The notes beneath the pieces are model-generated. The model had not been told where the DNA came from. It searched no databases and saw only the letters and a list, made by a program, of their open reading frames with translations. This document shows, one piece after another, positions 1 through 8,652 of a stretch of DNA of 64,000 nucleotides. A program made the position numbers and the translations under genes. This DNA comes from Stutzerimonas stutzeri. GTDB lineage: Bacteria > Pseudomonadota > Gammaproteobacteria > Pseudomonadales > Pseudomonadaceae. Each line of letters starts with the position of its first letter. Positions within the stretch are counted from its first letter, which is position 1. The stretch covers positions 2,930,001 through 2,994,000 of the forward strand of contig NZ_CP046902.1 in assembly GCF_009789555.1 (NCBI RefSeq). The letters are read 5' to 3'.

Positions 1-2
1 CG

Positions 3-185
3 CTCGATACCTACAAGGACAGCCAGGGCCGAACGGTTACCGAAGACGGCGACGTGGTCAGCACGCCACCGCGAACCGAAGGGGAGTCGGACCCCGACGT
101 TGAAGATCCCTCCGTCAGCCCGGGTCGCCACTCCAGTCATGGCGGACCCACCGACTCGGCCTCGGACCCTGGCTCGATCGAATGA
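3..185 (+). CDS. C-terminal end of an unknown acidic protein (5' partial)
   Basis: An open frame enters from the left edge and ends at TGA 183-185, giving about 60 residues. The tail is hydrophilic and rich in Asp, Glu, Ser, Pro and Gly (for example ESDPDVEDPSVSPGR), which suggests a disordered C-terminus. No domain is recognisable from this fragment and the family cannot be named. It converges on the decarboxylase gene to the right. Confidence 0.5.
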   Translation, partial: LDTYKDSQGRTVTEDGDVVSTPPRTEGESDPDVEDPSVSPGRHSSHGGPTDSASDPGSIE

Positions 186-255
186 ATGCGACTCGCGCAA
201 GAGGCGACACGGTTGACCGCGACGTCGGACTTGCAGCATTGCGACGTGGCGACGT

Positions 256-284
256 GCATGCCCGATGCAACCCACCGGGCATGC
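256..284. terminator. Inverted repeat between convergent genes, possible terminator
   Basis: A perfect 9-bp inverted repeat, GCATGCCCG then CGGGCATGC, with an 11-nt loop lies between the partial gene and the 3' end of the decarboxylase gene. There is no T-tract on either side, so it may stall or protect transcripts rather than act as a classical intrinsic terminator. Confidence 0.4.
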
Positions 285-319
285 GGCAATCGCACGCGCT
301 GCAAGACAGTGCTGTGCGA

Positions 320-2602
320 TTACCTGAGCACTAACAGCCGGTAGACGCCAGCCTCGCTTTCAATCCCGTGAGTGTCGTGGGTGAAGCCGGGAAAGGATCG
401 GTCGAATGCTTCCAGTGCCTTCAGATAGCCCAGCAGCGGCCCCTGCGCCGGGCCGGCGTTTTCTCCTGGCATCAGCAGCGGTATTCCCGGTGGGTAAGGC
501 ACGATCCCGGTTGCGACGACGCGGTCAGCCGCCTCATCCAGGGTGACCAGCTCGACCTCGTTCCTGACCAGTTTCTCGTAGGCCTGCACCGGGCTGAACT
601 CGGCATCGGGCAGCGTACCGAATGCATGGGCCATTGCCGCCGTGGTCTTGTGCGCCTTCATGGCGGCGAAGATTTCATCGGACAGGTCCTTGAGGCCCAT
701 GCCGGCGTAGCGTTCCTGGTTGGCCACCAGCAGATCGGGCAGGCACTGTTCCAGCTCGAGGTTGGCGTCGTAGTCGCGCTTGAAGTCCAGCATTGCGTTG
801 ACCAGCGTGCCCCATTTGCCCTTGGTAATACCGATGGAAAACAGGAACAGGACGGTGAAATCAGTGGTTTTCTCAACCACGATGCCTTGCCGCGTCAGAT
901 ACCGGCTCAGTACGCAGGCCGGGATGCCGGACGCGAGCAGGTTGCCGTCATCGCCCATGCCCGGGCTGAGCACCGACACCTTGATCGGGTCGAGCATGCA
1001 GTAGCCGTCTTCGATATCGCCAAAGCCGTGCCAGACCTCGCCTGGGTGCAGCACCCAGCAGTCTGGTTCGCGCCTGAGCCTGGCCGGATCGACTTCATGG
1101 AACGGAATCGACGCTGCGCCTACCCGGACCGAGCGCGGTTGCCAGCAGGTGAAAAACCAATCGTCCCGGCTCGACATTTCGCATTGCATGCGTGAAATGA
1201 CCTGGCGGAACGCGATGGCTTCCTCAATAGACTCATTGGTCAGAATTTCGCCGTTGGGGGCTTCCATCATCGCGGAGCTGACGTCGCAGGACGCCATGAT
1301 CGCGTAGTTGGGTGAGGTCGAGGCATGCATCATGAACGACTCGTTGAAGCGCCCGTGGGATATCGGGTTGCGGCCGTTGCGCACGTGGATCATCGAGGCC
1401 TGCGAAAGGGCGGCGAGCAGCTTATGGGTCGACTGGGTCGCGAAGACCGTCGGCTTCGACGCGTCGTGATCGTCCGGGCTGCCATGCATGGCAAATCGCT
1501 CCCTGTACAACGGATTGAAACGCGCATAGCCGTACCAGGCTTCGTCGAAGTGCAGCCGATCGACACTTTGCCCAAGCAACTCTTCGACGCGGCTCACGTT
1601 GTACGTCAGACCATCGTAGGTGGAGTTGGTGATGATCGCGTGGACCGGTGTCGGATCGATACGGGACGTCACCAGCGGGTTACGAGCAATCGCAGCTTTC
1701 ACATGATCGGCACTCAGCGTCTGCGGGAGGATCGGGCCGATGATGCCGAAACGGTTGCGAGTCGGGACCAGATACGTCGGAATCGCACCGGACAGGGTCA
1801 TCGCATGCTCGGCGGACTTGTGGCAGTTGCGGTCGCAGAGCGCGATCTGGTCGCGCGTGACGCTGGCCATGAGGATCACGCGGTTGGACGTGGAGGAGCC
1901 GTTGGTGACGTAATAGGTGCGATGCGCCCCGAACACTTTCGCCGCATAGCGCTCGCCCTGGCCGATGGGGCCGCTGTGGTCGAGCAGCGAGCCCAGCTCG
2001 TCAACCGAGATCGACAGGTCGGAACGCAGCATGTTCTCGCCAAAGAACTCGTAGAATGCCCGGCCTGCGGTGCTTTTCAGAAAAGCCGTGCCGCCGGCGT
2101 GGCCCGGCGTGTGCCAGGAATACTCATAGCTGCGGGAGAACTTCAGTAACGCACCGAACATCGGCGGCAATACCGCCTGTCGATAGCGCTCGATGGCCGC
2201 CAGGATACGGCCGCTCAGGAACTGGCTGGTGTCTTCGGGCAGCCAGATGAAGTCGTCGGCGTGCTGCATCACCAGCAGCGGCACATTCGAGGCCGTGCTG
2301 CGATTGCTGATCAGGAACACCGGCACTCGCGTGTTGCGTTCACGCAGGGCAGTGAGCAGCTCAATGCATTGCTGGTGATTTTCGCTGGTGTCCAGTTCCC
2401 AGCTGAGCAACACGCACTGGATCGCCGGGTCGCAACTGAGAATGGATCTGGCATCGCTCAGGCTTTCGGATGTCAAAACGCTGATCGAGCGTGCTTCCAC
2501 GTCGTGGATCAATTGGCCCAGGGCCCTGCCGAACACGCTGTGTTCGTCGGGGGTGTCGCTGACCAGCAATGCCAGCATGCCAAGCGATTGTCTGTGCGTC
2601 AT
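320..2602 (-). CDS. Orn/Lys/Arg decarboxylase (class III PLP-dependent)
   Basis: A 760-residue basic amino acid decarboxylase. It carries the N-terminal response-regulator-like wing domain (about residues 10-140), the PLP fold with the Schiff-base lysine in STHKLLAALSQAS, and the C-terminal domain with the WHGF and DPIKV stretches. The length matches the 710-760 residue inducible AdiA/CadA/LdcA class. Several stretches (HPGEVWHGF, SPGMGDDG, GKWGTLVNAML) recall AdiA-type arginine decarboxylase, but the substrate cannot be fixed by eye. The start codon overlaps the end of the antiporter gene by 4 bp, so the two are co-transcribed. Known role of such pairs: decarboxylate an imported amino acid, export the amine and consume protons. 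Arginine, lysine or ornithine remain possible. Confidence 0.9.
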   Translation of the reverse strand: MTHRQSLGMLALLVSDTPDEHSVFGRALGQLIHDVEARSISVLTSESLSDARSILSCDPAIQCVLLSWELDTSENHQQCIELLTALRERNTRVPVFLISNRSTASNVPLLVMQHADDFIWLPEDTSQFLSGRILAAIERYRQAVLPPMFGALLKFSRSYEYSWHTPGHAGGTAFLKSTAGRAFYEFFGENMLRSDLSISVDELGSLLDHSGPIGQGERYAAKVFGAHRTYYVTNGSSTSNRVILMASVTRDQIALCDRNCHKSAEHAMTLSGAIPTYLVPTRNRFGIIGPILPQTLSADHVKAAIARNPLVTSRIDPTPVHAIITNSTYDGLTYNVSRVEELLGQSVDRLHFDEAWYGYARFNPLYRERFAMHGSPDDHDASKPTVFATQSTHKLLAALSQASMIHVRNGRNPISHGRFNESFMMHASTSPNYAIMASCDVSSAMMEAPNGEILTNESIEEAIAFRQVISRMQCEMSSRDDWFFTCWQPRSVRVGAASIPFHEVDPARLRREPDCWVLHPGEVWHGFGDIEDGYCMLDPIKVSVLSPGMGDDGNLLASGIPACVLSRYLTRQGIVVEKTTDFTVLFLFSIGITKGKWGTLVNAMLDFKRDYDANLELEQCLPDLLVANQERYAGMGLKDLSDEIFAAMKAHKTTAAMAHAFGTLPDAEFSPVQAYEKLVRNEVELVTLDEAADRVVATGIVPYPPGIPLLMPGENAGPAQGPLLGYLKALEAFDRSFPGFTHDTHGIESEAGVYRLLVLR

Positions 2603-4008
2603 GGGCGCTTCTCCAGTCGGGTCAAGTCCAGGCGATGCACCGGGATGGGCTCACCCACGATGTGCTGCGCTGCAACGGTCTGCGTCGGGACGCTGTTGTT
2701 GACCGCTTCCAGGCGGATCAGCCGGTTGTTGACGAAGCCGAACAAGGTGTAGCCGACGATGGTTGCGACGCCGCCCAGCATCAGCGCCTGAGCGCCGGAG
2801 CTGTATAGCGCCAGGTAGCTGTAAGCCGCGGCGATGCAGGCGACGATATTGGTGACCAGCGCCTTTTTAGGTGGCACGTTGGAGACGTTCTGCAGCGTCA
2901 TCAGCGTGGCCATGCAAAGGATGTAGGGCACCAGGTTGGTGACCACCGCAAGATTGACCAGGGTGTCGAACTGTTTGGAGAGGTCCGGGCTGATGGTCAG
3001 CAATGCCATGGCCGTCTGGATCGCCAGCAATATCAGCATGCTGATGATCGGAACCCCATGCTTGTTGGCCTTGGCGAAAATAGGCAGGAAGTAGCCGGTA
3101 TCCGCCGAACTCTTGAACACCTGTGCGACGGTGAACTGCCAGCCCAGCAGCGATCCGATGCACGCGAGGACCATCAACCCCATGACGACGCTGCCAACCA
3201 TTGGGTCGAACATCTTGGCGAACACCAGACCGAACGGCGCGGTGGACGCCACGAGTTCAGCGTTCCCGACGATGCCGGCGATGACATTGGTGGACGCGAT
3301 GTAGATCACCGCGGCTCCCAGGGTTCCACCGAGCACCGCAATCGGTACGTTTCGTTCCGGATTCTCGACGGCATCGCCGTTGGCGCACGCCGACTCCAGC
3401 CCCAGGAACGCCCAGAGGGTGATGGCCACCGAAGCGCCTGCTGCTTCGTACCAGCTTTTGTCGTGCGGGTTCCAGCCAGCCGCATAGACGCTGCTGTCGA
3501 ACCAGAACCAACCGATGGTCGAGACCAGCACGACCGGGGCGATCACGCCCCACACGGTCACCGAGCCGATCTTGCCGGTGATGTGCGCACCGCCGAAGTT
3601 GGCGGCGGTGGTGATCCATAACAACGCAATGGTCGCCAGACCGACTTGTAGCGAGTCGAGCGTTATACCGAATAACGTCTGGATGTAGCCCACCGCGGTG
3701 ATGCTGATCGCAACGTTGGCGATCAACAACGACAGGCCGTAGGTGTAGTTGGTGATGTAGTTACCTGATTTGCCGAATGTATATTCGGCATAGCCACCCA
3801 TGCCGCCCGTCTTCCGGCTGAGCATCCCGCACCGTGCGAATGCGTAAGCCAGCGCCAGGGAGCCGGTGGCGGTAATCAGCCAGGAGAGAATCGAGATCCC
3901 GCCCACCTCGGCGAGTTTGGAGGGCAGCAACACGATGCCGGACCCCAACATGTTGACGGCGGTCAACAGGGTCAGTTGCCCTACGCTCATTTTTTTTACG
4001 ACAGACAT
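2599..4008 (-). CDS. Amino acid/amine antiporter, PotE-like (APC family)
   Basis: A 469-residue inner-membrane protein with about 12 hydrophobic segments, first gene of a two-gene operon with the decarboxylase (ATGA overlap at 2599-2602). The N-terminus VNMLGSGIVLLPSKLAEVGG, the GGMGGYAEYTFGKSGN stretch and WAFLGLESACANGDAVENPE closely follow the E. coli putrescine-ornithine antiporter PotE as I remember it; CadB and LdcB are close relatives. Inferred job: exchange the external basic amino acid for the amine made by the partner enzyme. PotE-likeness hints at ornithine/putrescine, while the decarboxylase looks AdiA-like, so the exchanged pair is uncertain. It has a roughly 25-residue hydrophilic C-terminal extension. 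Confidence 0.88.
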   Translation of the reverse strand: MSVVKKMSVGQLTLLTAVNMLGSGIVLLPSKLAEVGGISILSWLITATGSLALAYAFARCGMLSRKTGGMGGYAEYTFGKSGNYITNYTYGLSLLIANVAISITAVGYIQTLFGITLDSLQVGLATIALLWITTAANFGGAHITGKIGSVTVWGVIAPVVLVSTIGWFWFDSSVYAAGWNPHDKSWYEAAGASVAITLWAFLGLESACANGDAVENPERNVPIAVLGGTLGAAVIYIASTNVIAGIVGNAELVASTAPFGLVFAKMFDPMVGSVVMGLMVLACIGSLLGWQFTVAQVFKSSADTGYFLPIFAKANKHGVPIISMLILLAIQTAMALLTISPDLSKQFDTLVNLAVVTNLVPYILCMATLMTLQNVSNVPPKKALVTNIVACIAAAYSYLALYSSGAQALMLGGVATIVGYTLFGFVNNRLIRLEAVNNSVPTQTVAAQHIVGEPIPVHRLDLTRLEKRP

Positions 4009-4463
4009 GCTTCATTTCCTGAATTGAGGAACCACTGATAGCGGAGGGAGAAACGCAAGCTCAGTGCACGCACGGTCGTGATGGGCCCGCCGAGCAAAGC
4101 AGTCCCGGGCAGGCAAGTTGAAGCGTCTGGCGCATCCCGCGCCGATATAGGAATTTTCGCGGCGCACAGTAACACCGGGAAGTCGGTATCGATATTCGAC
4201 AGATTGCCGCATCGAGCAAGCGTAGCCTGCCGTTCGGCGCTGAATGTCTTGATGAACGACCCAACGTCGTTTGAACACTTTATAAACAGAACGTAAGTCG
4301 AACAGGTTACAAGTCGATGTAAAGCCTGATACCACTCGCGCCAGACACCGAGGGCGCGTTGCACCCTGCAACCGGGGCGCCGCCGTTCACGCCACATCGT
4401 CCGGCGTTGGGAACTCCAGCCTTTGATCGCGGCTCTGTGGTCAATACAGGCAGGGAACCGGTC
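4009..4463. promoter_or_regulatory. Divergent intergenic region between the antiporter operon and ligD
   Basis: About 455 bp with no convincing gene; it must hold the promoters for both directions. A small inverted repeat (AACGAC, 5-nt spacer, GTCGTT; 4255-4271) lies next to an A/T-richer stretch at 4270-4300. No leader peptide, riboswitch or clear -35/-10 pair could be assigned with confidence. Confidence 0.4.
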
Positions 4464-7040
4464 ATGGCAGATGCATTAGACGAATACAACCGAAAACGGG
4501 ATTTCAACGCCACCTCCGAGCCGTCGGGTGCCGACAGCCCCAAGGGCAAGCGCGCCGCGCCGAAGCGCTCGTCGGGCCATGCCCTGCAATTCTGCATCCA
4601 GAAGCACGACGCGACACGGCTGCATTACGACTTCCGCCTCGAGCTGGACGGCACGCTCAAAAGCTGGGCAGTGCCCAAAGGGCCGTCGCTCGATCCCCGC
4701 TCGCGCCGTCTGGCCGTGCACGTTGAAGATCATCCGCTGGAATACGCGACCTTCGAGGGCACGATTCCGGCGGGGCATTACGGCGCCGGTGATGTCATCG
4801 TCTGGGATCGCGGCATCTGGATACCGCAGGGCGATCCGCAAGAGGGATACCGCAAGGGAAAGCTCAAATTCAGCCTGCAAGGCGAAAAGCTCAGCGGTAG
4901 CTGGAACCTCGTGCGCACGCGTATGGATGGCGGGAAGGAGCAATGGTTTCTGATCAAGTCGAACGACGACGCGGCCCGACCTGAACAGGAATATGACATC
5001 GTCAGCGAGCAACCCGACAGCGTGCTGAGCGACCGCACGCTGGTTCCGCGCAAGCCTGGCAAGGCGAAGGCCGAAGCCAAGCCAAGGGCGGTCAAGACGC
5101 CCATGCGCAGCCGCCAGAAAGAACCCCCACCGATCATGCTTTCAGGAGCCAAGCCGGCGCCCTTGCCCGACAGCATCAAACCCCAGCTGGCCACTCTGGT
5201 CGACTCAGTGCCTGACGGTGACTGGCGTTATGAGGTCAAGTTCGATGGCTACCGGATCATGGCGCGAATCGAATCCGGAAAGGTGCAACTGTTCACCCGC
5301 AACGGCCACGACTGGACGGCAAAGATGCCTCGGCAGGCCGAAGCGCTTGCTGCACTGGGGCTGGAATCCGCCTGGCTTGACGGTGAAGTGGTGGTGCCCA
5401 ACGAGGAAGGCACGCCCGATTTCCAGGCGTTGCAGAACGCCTTTGAAGTCGGCCGCAGCGGCGCCATCGTCTATTACCTGTTCGACCTGCCTTACCTGAA
5501 CGGCATGGATCTGCGCGAGGTAGCGCTGGAGCAGCGGCGGGCGGCGCTGAGCGAACTTCTGGAGCATAACGACAGCGATCTGCTGAGGTTTTCCGCCGAC
5601 TTTACCGAACAGCCTGAAAGCATGCTCGAAAGCGCCTGCCAGATGAAGCTCGAAGGGCTGATCGGAAAGCGCGCCGGCAGTCCCTACGTCTCCAGACGCA
5701 GCAATAGCTGGGTCAAGATCAAGTGCAAGAACCGTCAGGAATTCATCATCGTCGGCTTCACCGAGCCCAAGGGGACGCGTAGCGGCTTCGGCGCGCTACT
5801 GCTGGGCTTGCACAACGAGGCAGGCGAGCTGATTTATGCGGGAAAGGTTGGCACCGGATTCAACCAGGCCACGCTACAGAGCCTGCACGCCAAGCTCAAA
5901 CCGCTGAAGACCGGAAAAAGTCCGCTGGCCAAACCGGCGCCCGCGGCGGATGTGCGAGGCGCTCACTGGCTCAAGCCTGAGTTGATGTGCGAAGTCGCCT
6001 ACGCCGAAATGACCCGCCAGGGTGTGATCCGCCACTCGGTGTTTCACGGGCTGCGCGCCGACAAACCCGCTGAGGCCATCACCCAGGAGCGCCCGGCCAA
6101 GGCCGAAAAGGCTTCGGTTACGCGACAACCCAGGGGCACCCCGCCGAATGCTGCCGGCAAGATCAAGATTTCCAACCCGGAGCGCATCATCGATAAATCC
6201 ATCGGCGCGACCAAGATGGAGCTGGCACGGTTCTACGCAGAGGTCGCGCCTTGGGCGTTGCCGCATCTGCGCCGCCGCCCGCTGGCGCTGGTACGTGCTC
6301 CCGAAGGCATCGACGGCGAACTGTTCTTCCAGAAACATACCGAAAAACTGAGCATTCCACACATCACCCAACTGGACACCGCGCTGTTTCCCAAACACGC
6401 CGCCCTGATGACCATCGATACGGTGGAAGCGTTGGTGAGCGCCGCACAGATGGGCACCATCGAATTGCATACCTGGAACGCGGTGGCGCCGGTACTCGAT
6501 CACCCGGACCGCTTCGTACTCGACCTCGATCCCGACCCGGCGCTGCCGTGGAAACGCATGATCGAGGCGACCCAACTGACCCAGACCCTGTTGGACGAAA
6601 TCGGCCTGCAATCTTTCCTCAAGACCAGCGGCGGCAAGGGACTGCACATTCTGGTGCCGCTCGAGCCAGTGCATGGCTGGAGCGAGGTGAAGGCCTTCAG
6701 TCAGGCCATCGCGCAATACATGGCCAAGTTGCTGCCGCAGCATTTCTCGGCGGTCAGCGGCCCGAAGAATCGGGTCGGACGGATCTTCATCGACTATCTG
6801 CGCAACAGCCAGGGCGCCAGTACCGTGGCCGCGTACTCGGTACGAGCGCGCGAGGGGCTGGGTGTCTCCGTACCGATTCACCGGGATGAACTGGCCGACC
6901 TCAAGGGGGCCAATCTCTGGACCATTCGCAATCTCATGTCACGGTTGGAAGAGCAGGGCGACGACGATCCCTGGGCCGGCATCGACGAGACGGGGCAGAC
7001 GATCACTGCCGACATGCGCGAGCGGCTGGGGATGAAATGA
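4464..7040 (+). CDS. ligD: ATP-dependent DNA ligase D (NHEJ)
   Basis: 858 residues from the ATG at 4464, chosen because AGGCAGGGA lies just upstream; an upstream in-frame ATG at 4359 adds a low-quality extension. Domain order is the Pseudomonas one. The 3'-phosphoesterase comes first (about 30-190, with HDATRLHYDFRLELDG and HYGAGDV). The ligase domain follows, with the adenylation lysine in VKFDGYR (Lys about 259) and the VKIKCKNRQEF motif. The primase-polymerase domain is last (about 560-858, with the metal-binding DLDPDP near residue 688). Known role: with Ku it repairs double-strand breaks by end joining. No ku gene lies in the window. A short CCCGC/GCGGG hairpin (7048-7060) follows the stop. 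Confidence 0.96.
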   Translation: MADALDEYNRKRDFNATSEPSGADSPKGKRAAPKRSSGHALQFCIQKHDATRLHYDFRLELDGTLKSWAVPKGPSLDPRSRRLAVHVEDHPLEYATFEGTIPAGHYGAGDVIVWDRGIWIPQGDPQEGYRKGKLKFSLQGEKLSGSWNLVRTRMDGGKEQWFLIKSNDDAARPEQEYDIVSEQPDSVLSDRTLVPRKPGKAKAEAKPRAVKTPMRSRQKEPPPIMLSGAKPAPLPDSIKPQLATLVDSVPDGDWRYEVKFDGYRIMARIESGKVQLFTRNGHDWTAKMPRQAEALAALGLESAWLDGEVVVPNEEGTPDFQALQNAFEVGRSGAIVYYLFDLPYLNGMDLREVALEQRRAALSELLEHNDSDLLRFSADFTEQPESMLESACQMKLEGLIGKRAGSPYVSRRSNSWVKIKCKNRQEFIIVGFTEPKGTRSGFGALLLGLHNEAGELIYAGKVGTGFNQATLQSLHAKLKPLKTGKSPLAKPAPAADVRGAHWLKPELMCEVAYAEMTRQGVIRHSVFHGLRADKPAEAITQERPAKAEKASVTRQPRGTPPNAAGKIKISNPERIIDKSIGATKMELARFYAEVAPWALPHLRRRPLALVRAPEGIDGELFFQKHTEKLSIPHITQLDTALFPKHAALMTIDTVEALVSAAQMGTIELHTWNAVAPVLDHPDRFVLDLDPDPALPWKRMIEATQLTQTLLDEIGLQSFLKTSGGKGLHILVPLEPVHGWSEVKAFSQAIAQYMAKLLPQHFSAVSGPKNRVGRIFIDYLRNSQGASTVAAYSVRAREGLGVSVPIHRDELADLKGANLWTIRNLMSRLEEQGDDDPWAGIDETGQTITADMRERLGMK

Positions 7041-7065
7041 CCTGTATCCCGCGCAGCGGGCAGTA

Positions 7066-7302
7066 TCAGTAATCGTCGCAGTCGGCACCTTGGCGCCGAT
7101 AGCTCATCACGTGGGTTTCGCCGTTCGAATCGAGGTAGGTCATCCTGGCCTCGACCACCGCGCAGCCGCCCTTGGGCACCTCTATCGAGATCACCTTGGC
7201 GATGTCGAGATCATCGCCGTAATGATAGGGCGTCGGCTCCGGCGCGGCCTGGGCCCATTGAGCGGCCAGAGACAAGCCAGCGATCCACAACAGATTTTTC
7301 AT
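7066..7302 (-). CDS. DUF2790 family small periplasmic protein
   Basis: A 78-residue protein from ATG 7300-7302, with AAGAGGTG as ribosome binding site. The first 19 residues are a Sec signal peptide (KNLL, a hydrophobic run, then AQAAPEP), so it is exported. The mature part YGDDLDIAKVISIEVPKG, two cysteines (in GGCAVV and ADCDD) and MTYLDSNGETHVMSYRR match the DUF2790 pattern common in Pseudomonas. Function is unknown in the family. It converges with ligD and is probably monocistronic. Confidence 0.8.
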   Translation of the reverse strand: MKNLLWIAGLSLAAQWAQAAPEPTPYHYGDDLDIAKVISIEVPKGGCAVVEARMTYLDSNGETHVMSYRRQGADCDDY

Positions 7303-7537
7303 AAGCACCTCTTTGCGTGGAAGCTGCGCAGGCGCGCAGCAAGGAATAAAAGGGCTGCCCAACGAGGGAAGGCAGCCAAGGCGGCAGGGCATCGGGCGAC
7401 AAGGAGCGACCATCGAACGATGCCAGGCGGCGGACCGGGTCGATCACCGCACTGCCACAGGGCCAAGCGTACGGCCTGCGCGGGGCGGGAAAAATGGCGT
7501 TTCCCGAGAGGGACCGTTACCCATCGGGTAACAATGC

Positions 7538-8473
7538 TCAGGCCCAGTATTCAGGGTTCTGGAGCACCTGGTGATAACCGAAGAAGGCTTGCGGCAGTTC
7601 CTGTCTGAGGAACTCGACCCAGGTCCGGACCTTCGCATCCAGAAACCGGCGCGAGGGGTAGAGTGCGTAGATAGACTTTTCCTGCAGACGGTACTGCGGC
7701 AACAGCCGCACCAGGGAGCCGCGCTGCAGCGCCGGCACCGCGACGTAATCGGGCAACAGGCAGATCCCCATCCCGGCCTCGGCGGCGCTGCTCATGGCCT
7801 CGGCTACATTGACTTTGAATGTTTCGCCCGGCTGGATCGTCTGCTCACAACCGTTGCCAACGAAACTCCAGCTATCGGCGAACAGCGGATCGGCGAGGCG
7901 CAGGCAGCGATGCTGTGAGAGATCGGACGGCACCTTCGGAACACCGTGCTGGCGAAGGTAGATCGGCGAGGCACAGACGACATGAAACACCGTACCCAGT
8001 CGCTGCGCGATCAACTCGGAATCCGGCAAGTCGCGCGACAACGTGATGATCACGTCCAGGTGGTCTTCCAGCAGGCCGGGTTGACGCTGAGACAGAACCA
8101 GATCCAGATTCACCTCCCGGTGAATTTCGTTGTACCGCCCCGCGAGGGTTGCCAGTAGCTGAATGCCCAGGCCAATCGTGGAGTGGACCCGCAACGCTCC
8201 CCTGGGCACCCGATGCGCGCCACCGGCTTCGATTCGCGCCTGCTCGAGCTGTTCGAGGATTTCGCGGCTGTGGTCGAGATAGCGCTGCCCCGCATCGGTG
8301 AGGGCCAGGCGTCGCGTGGTGCGATGCAGCAGGCGCGCTTGCAGATGGTTCTCCAGCTCCGAAACCCGCCGGGAAACCTGTGCGGTGGAGGTGTCGGATT
8401 GCTGCGCCGCGGCAGTGAAGCTGCCAGCGTCGACGACCCGTACGAAAGTGCGCATTGCATGAACGATATCCAT
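7538..8473 (-). CDS. LysR-type transcriptional regulator
   Basis: 311 residues. The N-terminal winged HTH (residues 1-60: MRTFVRVVDAGSFTAAA and SRRVSELENHLQARLLHRTT) is followed by a periplasmic-binding-type effector domain (about 90-300). The HRTTRRLALTDAGQRYL run places it in the CrgA/DmlR-like subgroup. It is the last leftward gene before the efflux operon, about 180 bp from it and on the same strand. The effector and targets are not evident; it may act on its own promoter or on the neighbouring efflux genes. Confidence 0.9.
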   Translation of the reverse strand: MDIVHAMRTFVRVVDAGSFTAAAQQSDTSTAQVSRRVSELENHLQARLLHRTTRRLALTDAGQRYLDHSREILEQLEQARIEAGGAHRVPRGALRVHSTIGLGIQLLATLAGRYNEIHREVNLDLVLSQRQPGLLEDHLDVIITLSRDLPDSELIAQRLGTVFHVVCASPIYLRQHGVPKVPSDLSQHRCLRLADPLFADSWSFVGNGCEQTIQPGETFKVNVAEAMSSAAEAGMGICLLPDYVAVPALQRGSLVRLLPQYRLQEKSIYALYPSRRFLDAKVRTWVEFLRQELPQAFFGYHQVLQNPEYWA

Positions 8474-8652
8474 GGGCTTCTACCTGTGCGCCGTTGCGTC
8501 GTGATGGATGAGATCCGGAATGTCGCTGTGCGCTCGCCCCTGAGGTGGCACGACCGATTGCGCCGTGAACCCAGGGCGTTCATTCGGCCGTCGTGTGCAG
8601 CCCCAGGTTCGGCCCGTTGATTCCTGCCTGCGAACGAACGCGGCTGTTGCGT

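Noticed and set aside
368..1195. Long plus-strand open frame
   Set aside because: Antisense to the decarboxylase gene, whose product is clearly recognisable; high-GC DNA makes such shadows. The same applies to 1325-2149, 3058-3621, 5874-6881, 8779-9717, 9615-11084, 11320-12408, 16917-17837, 19870-20769 and 43453-44376.
4255..4271. AACGAC/GTCGTT inverted repeat as an operator
   Set aside because: Six-base arms with no second copy; kept only as a note in the intergenic entry.
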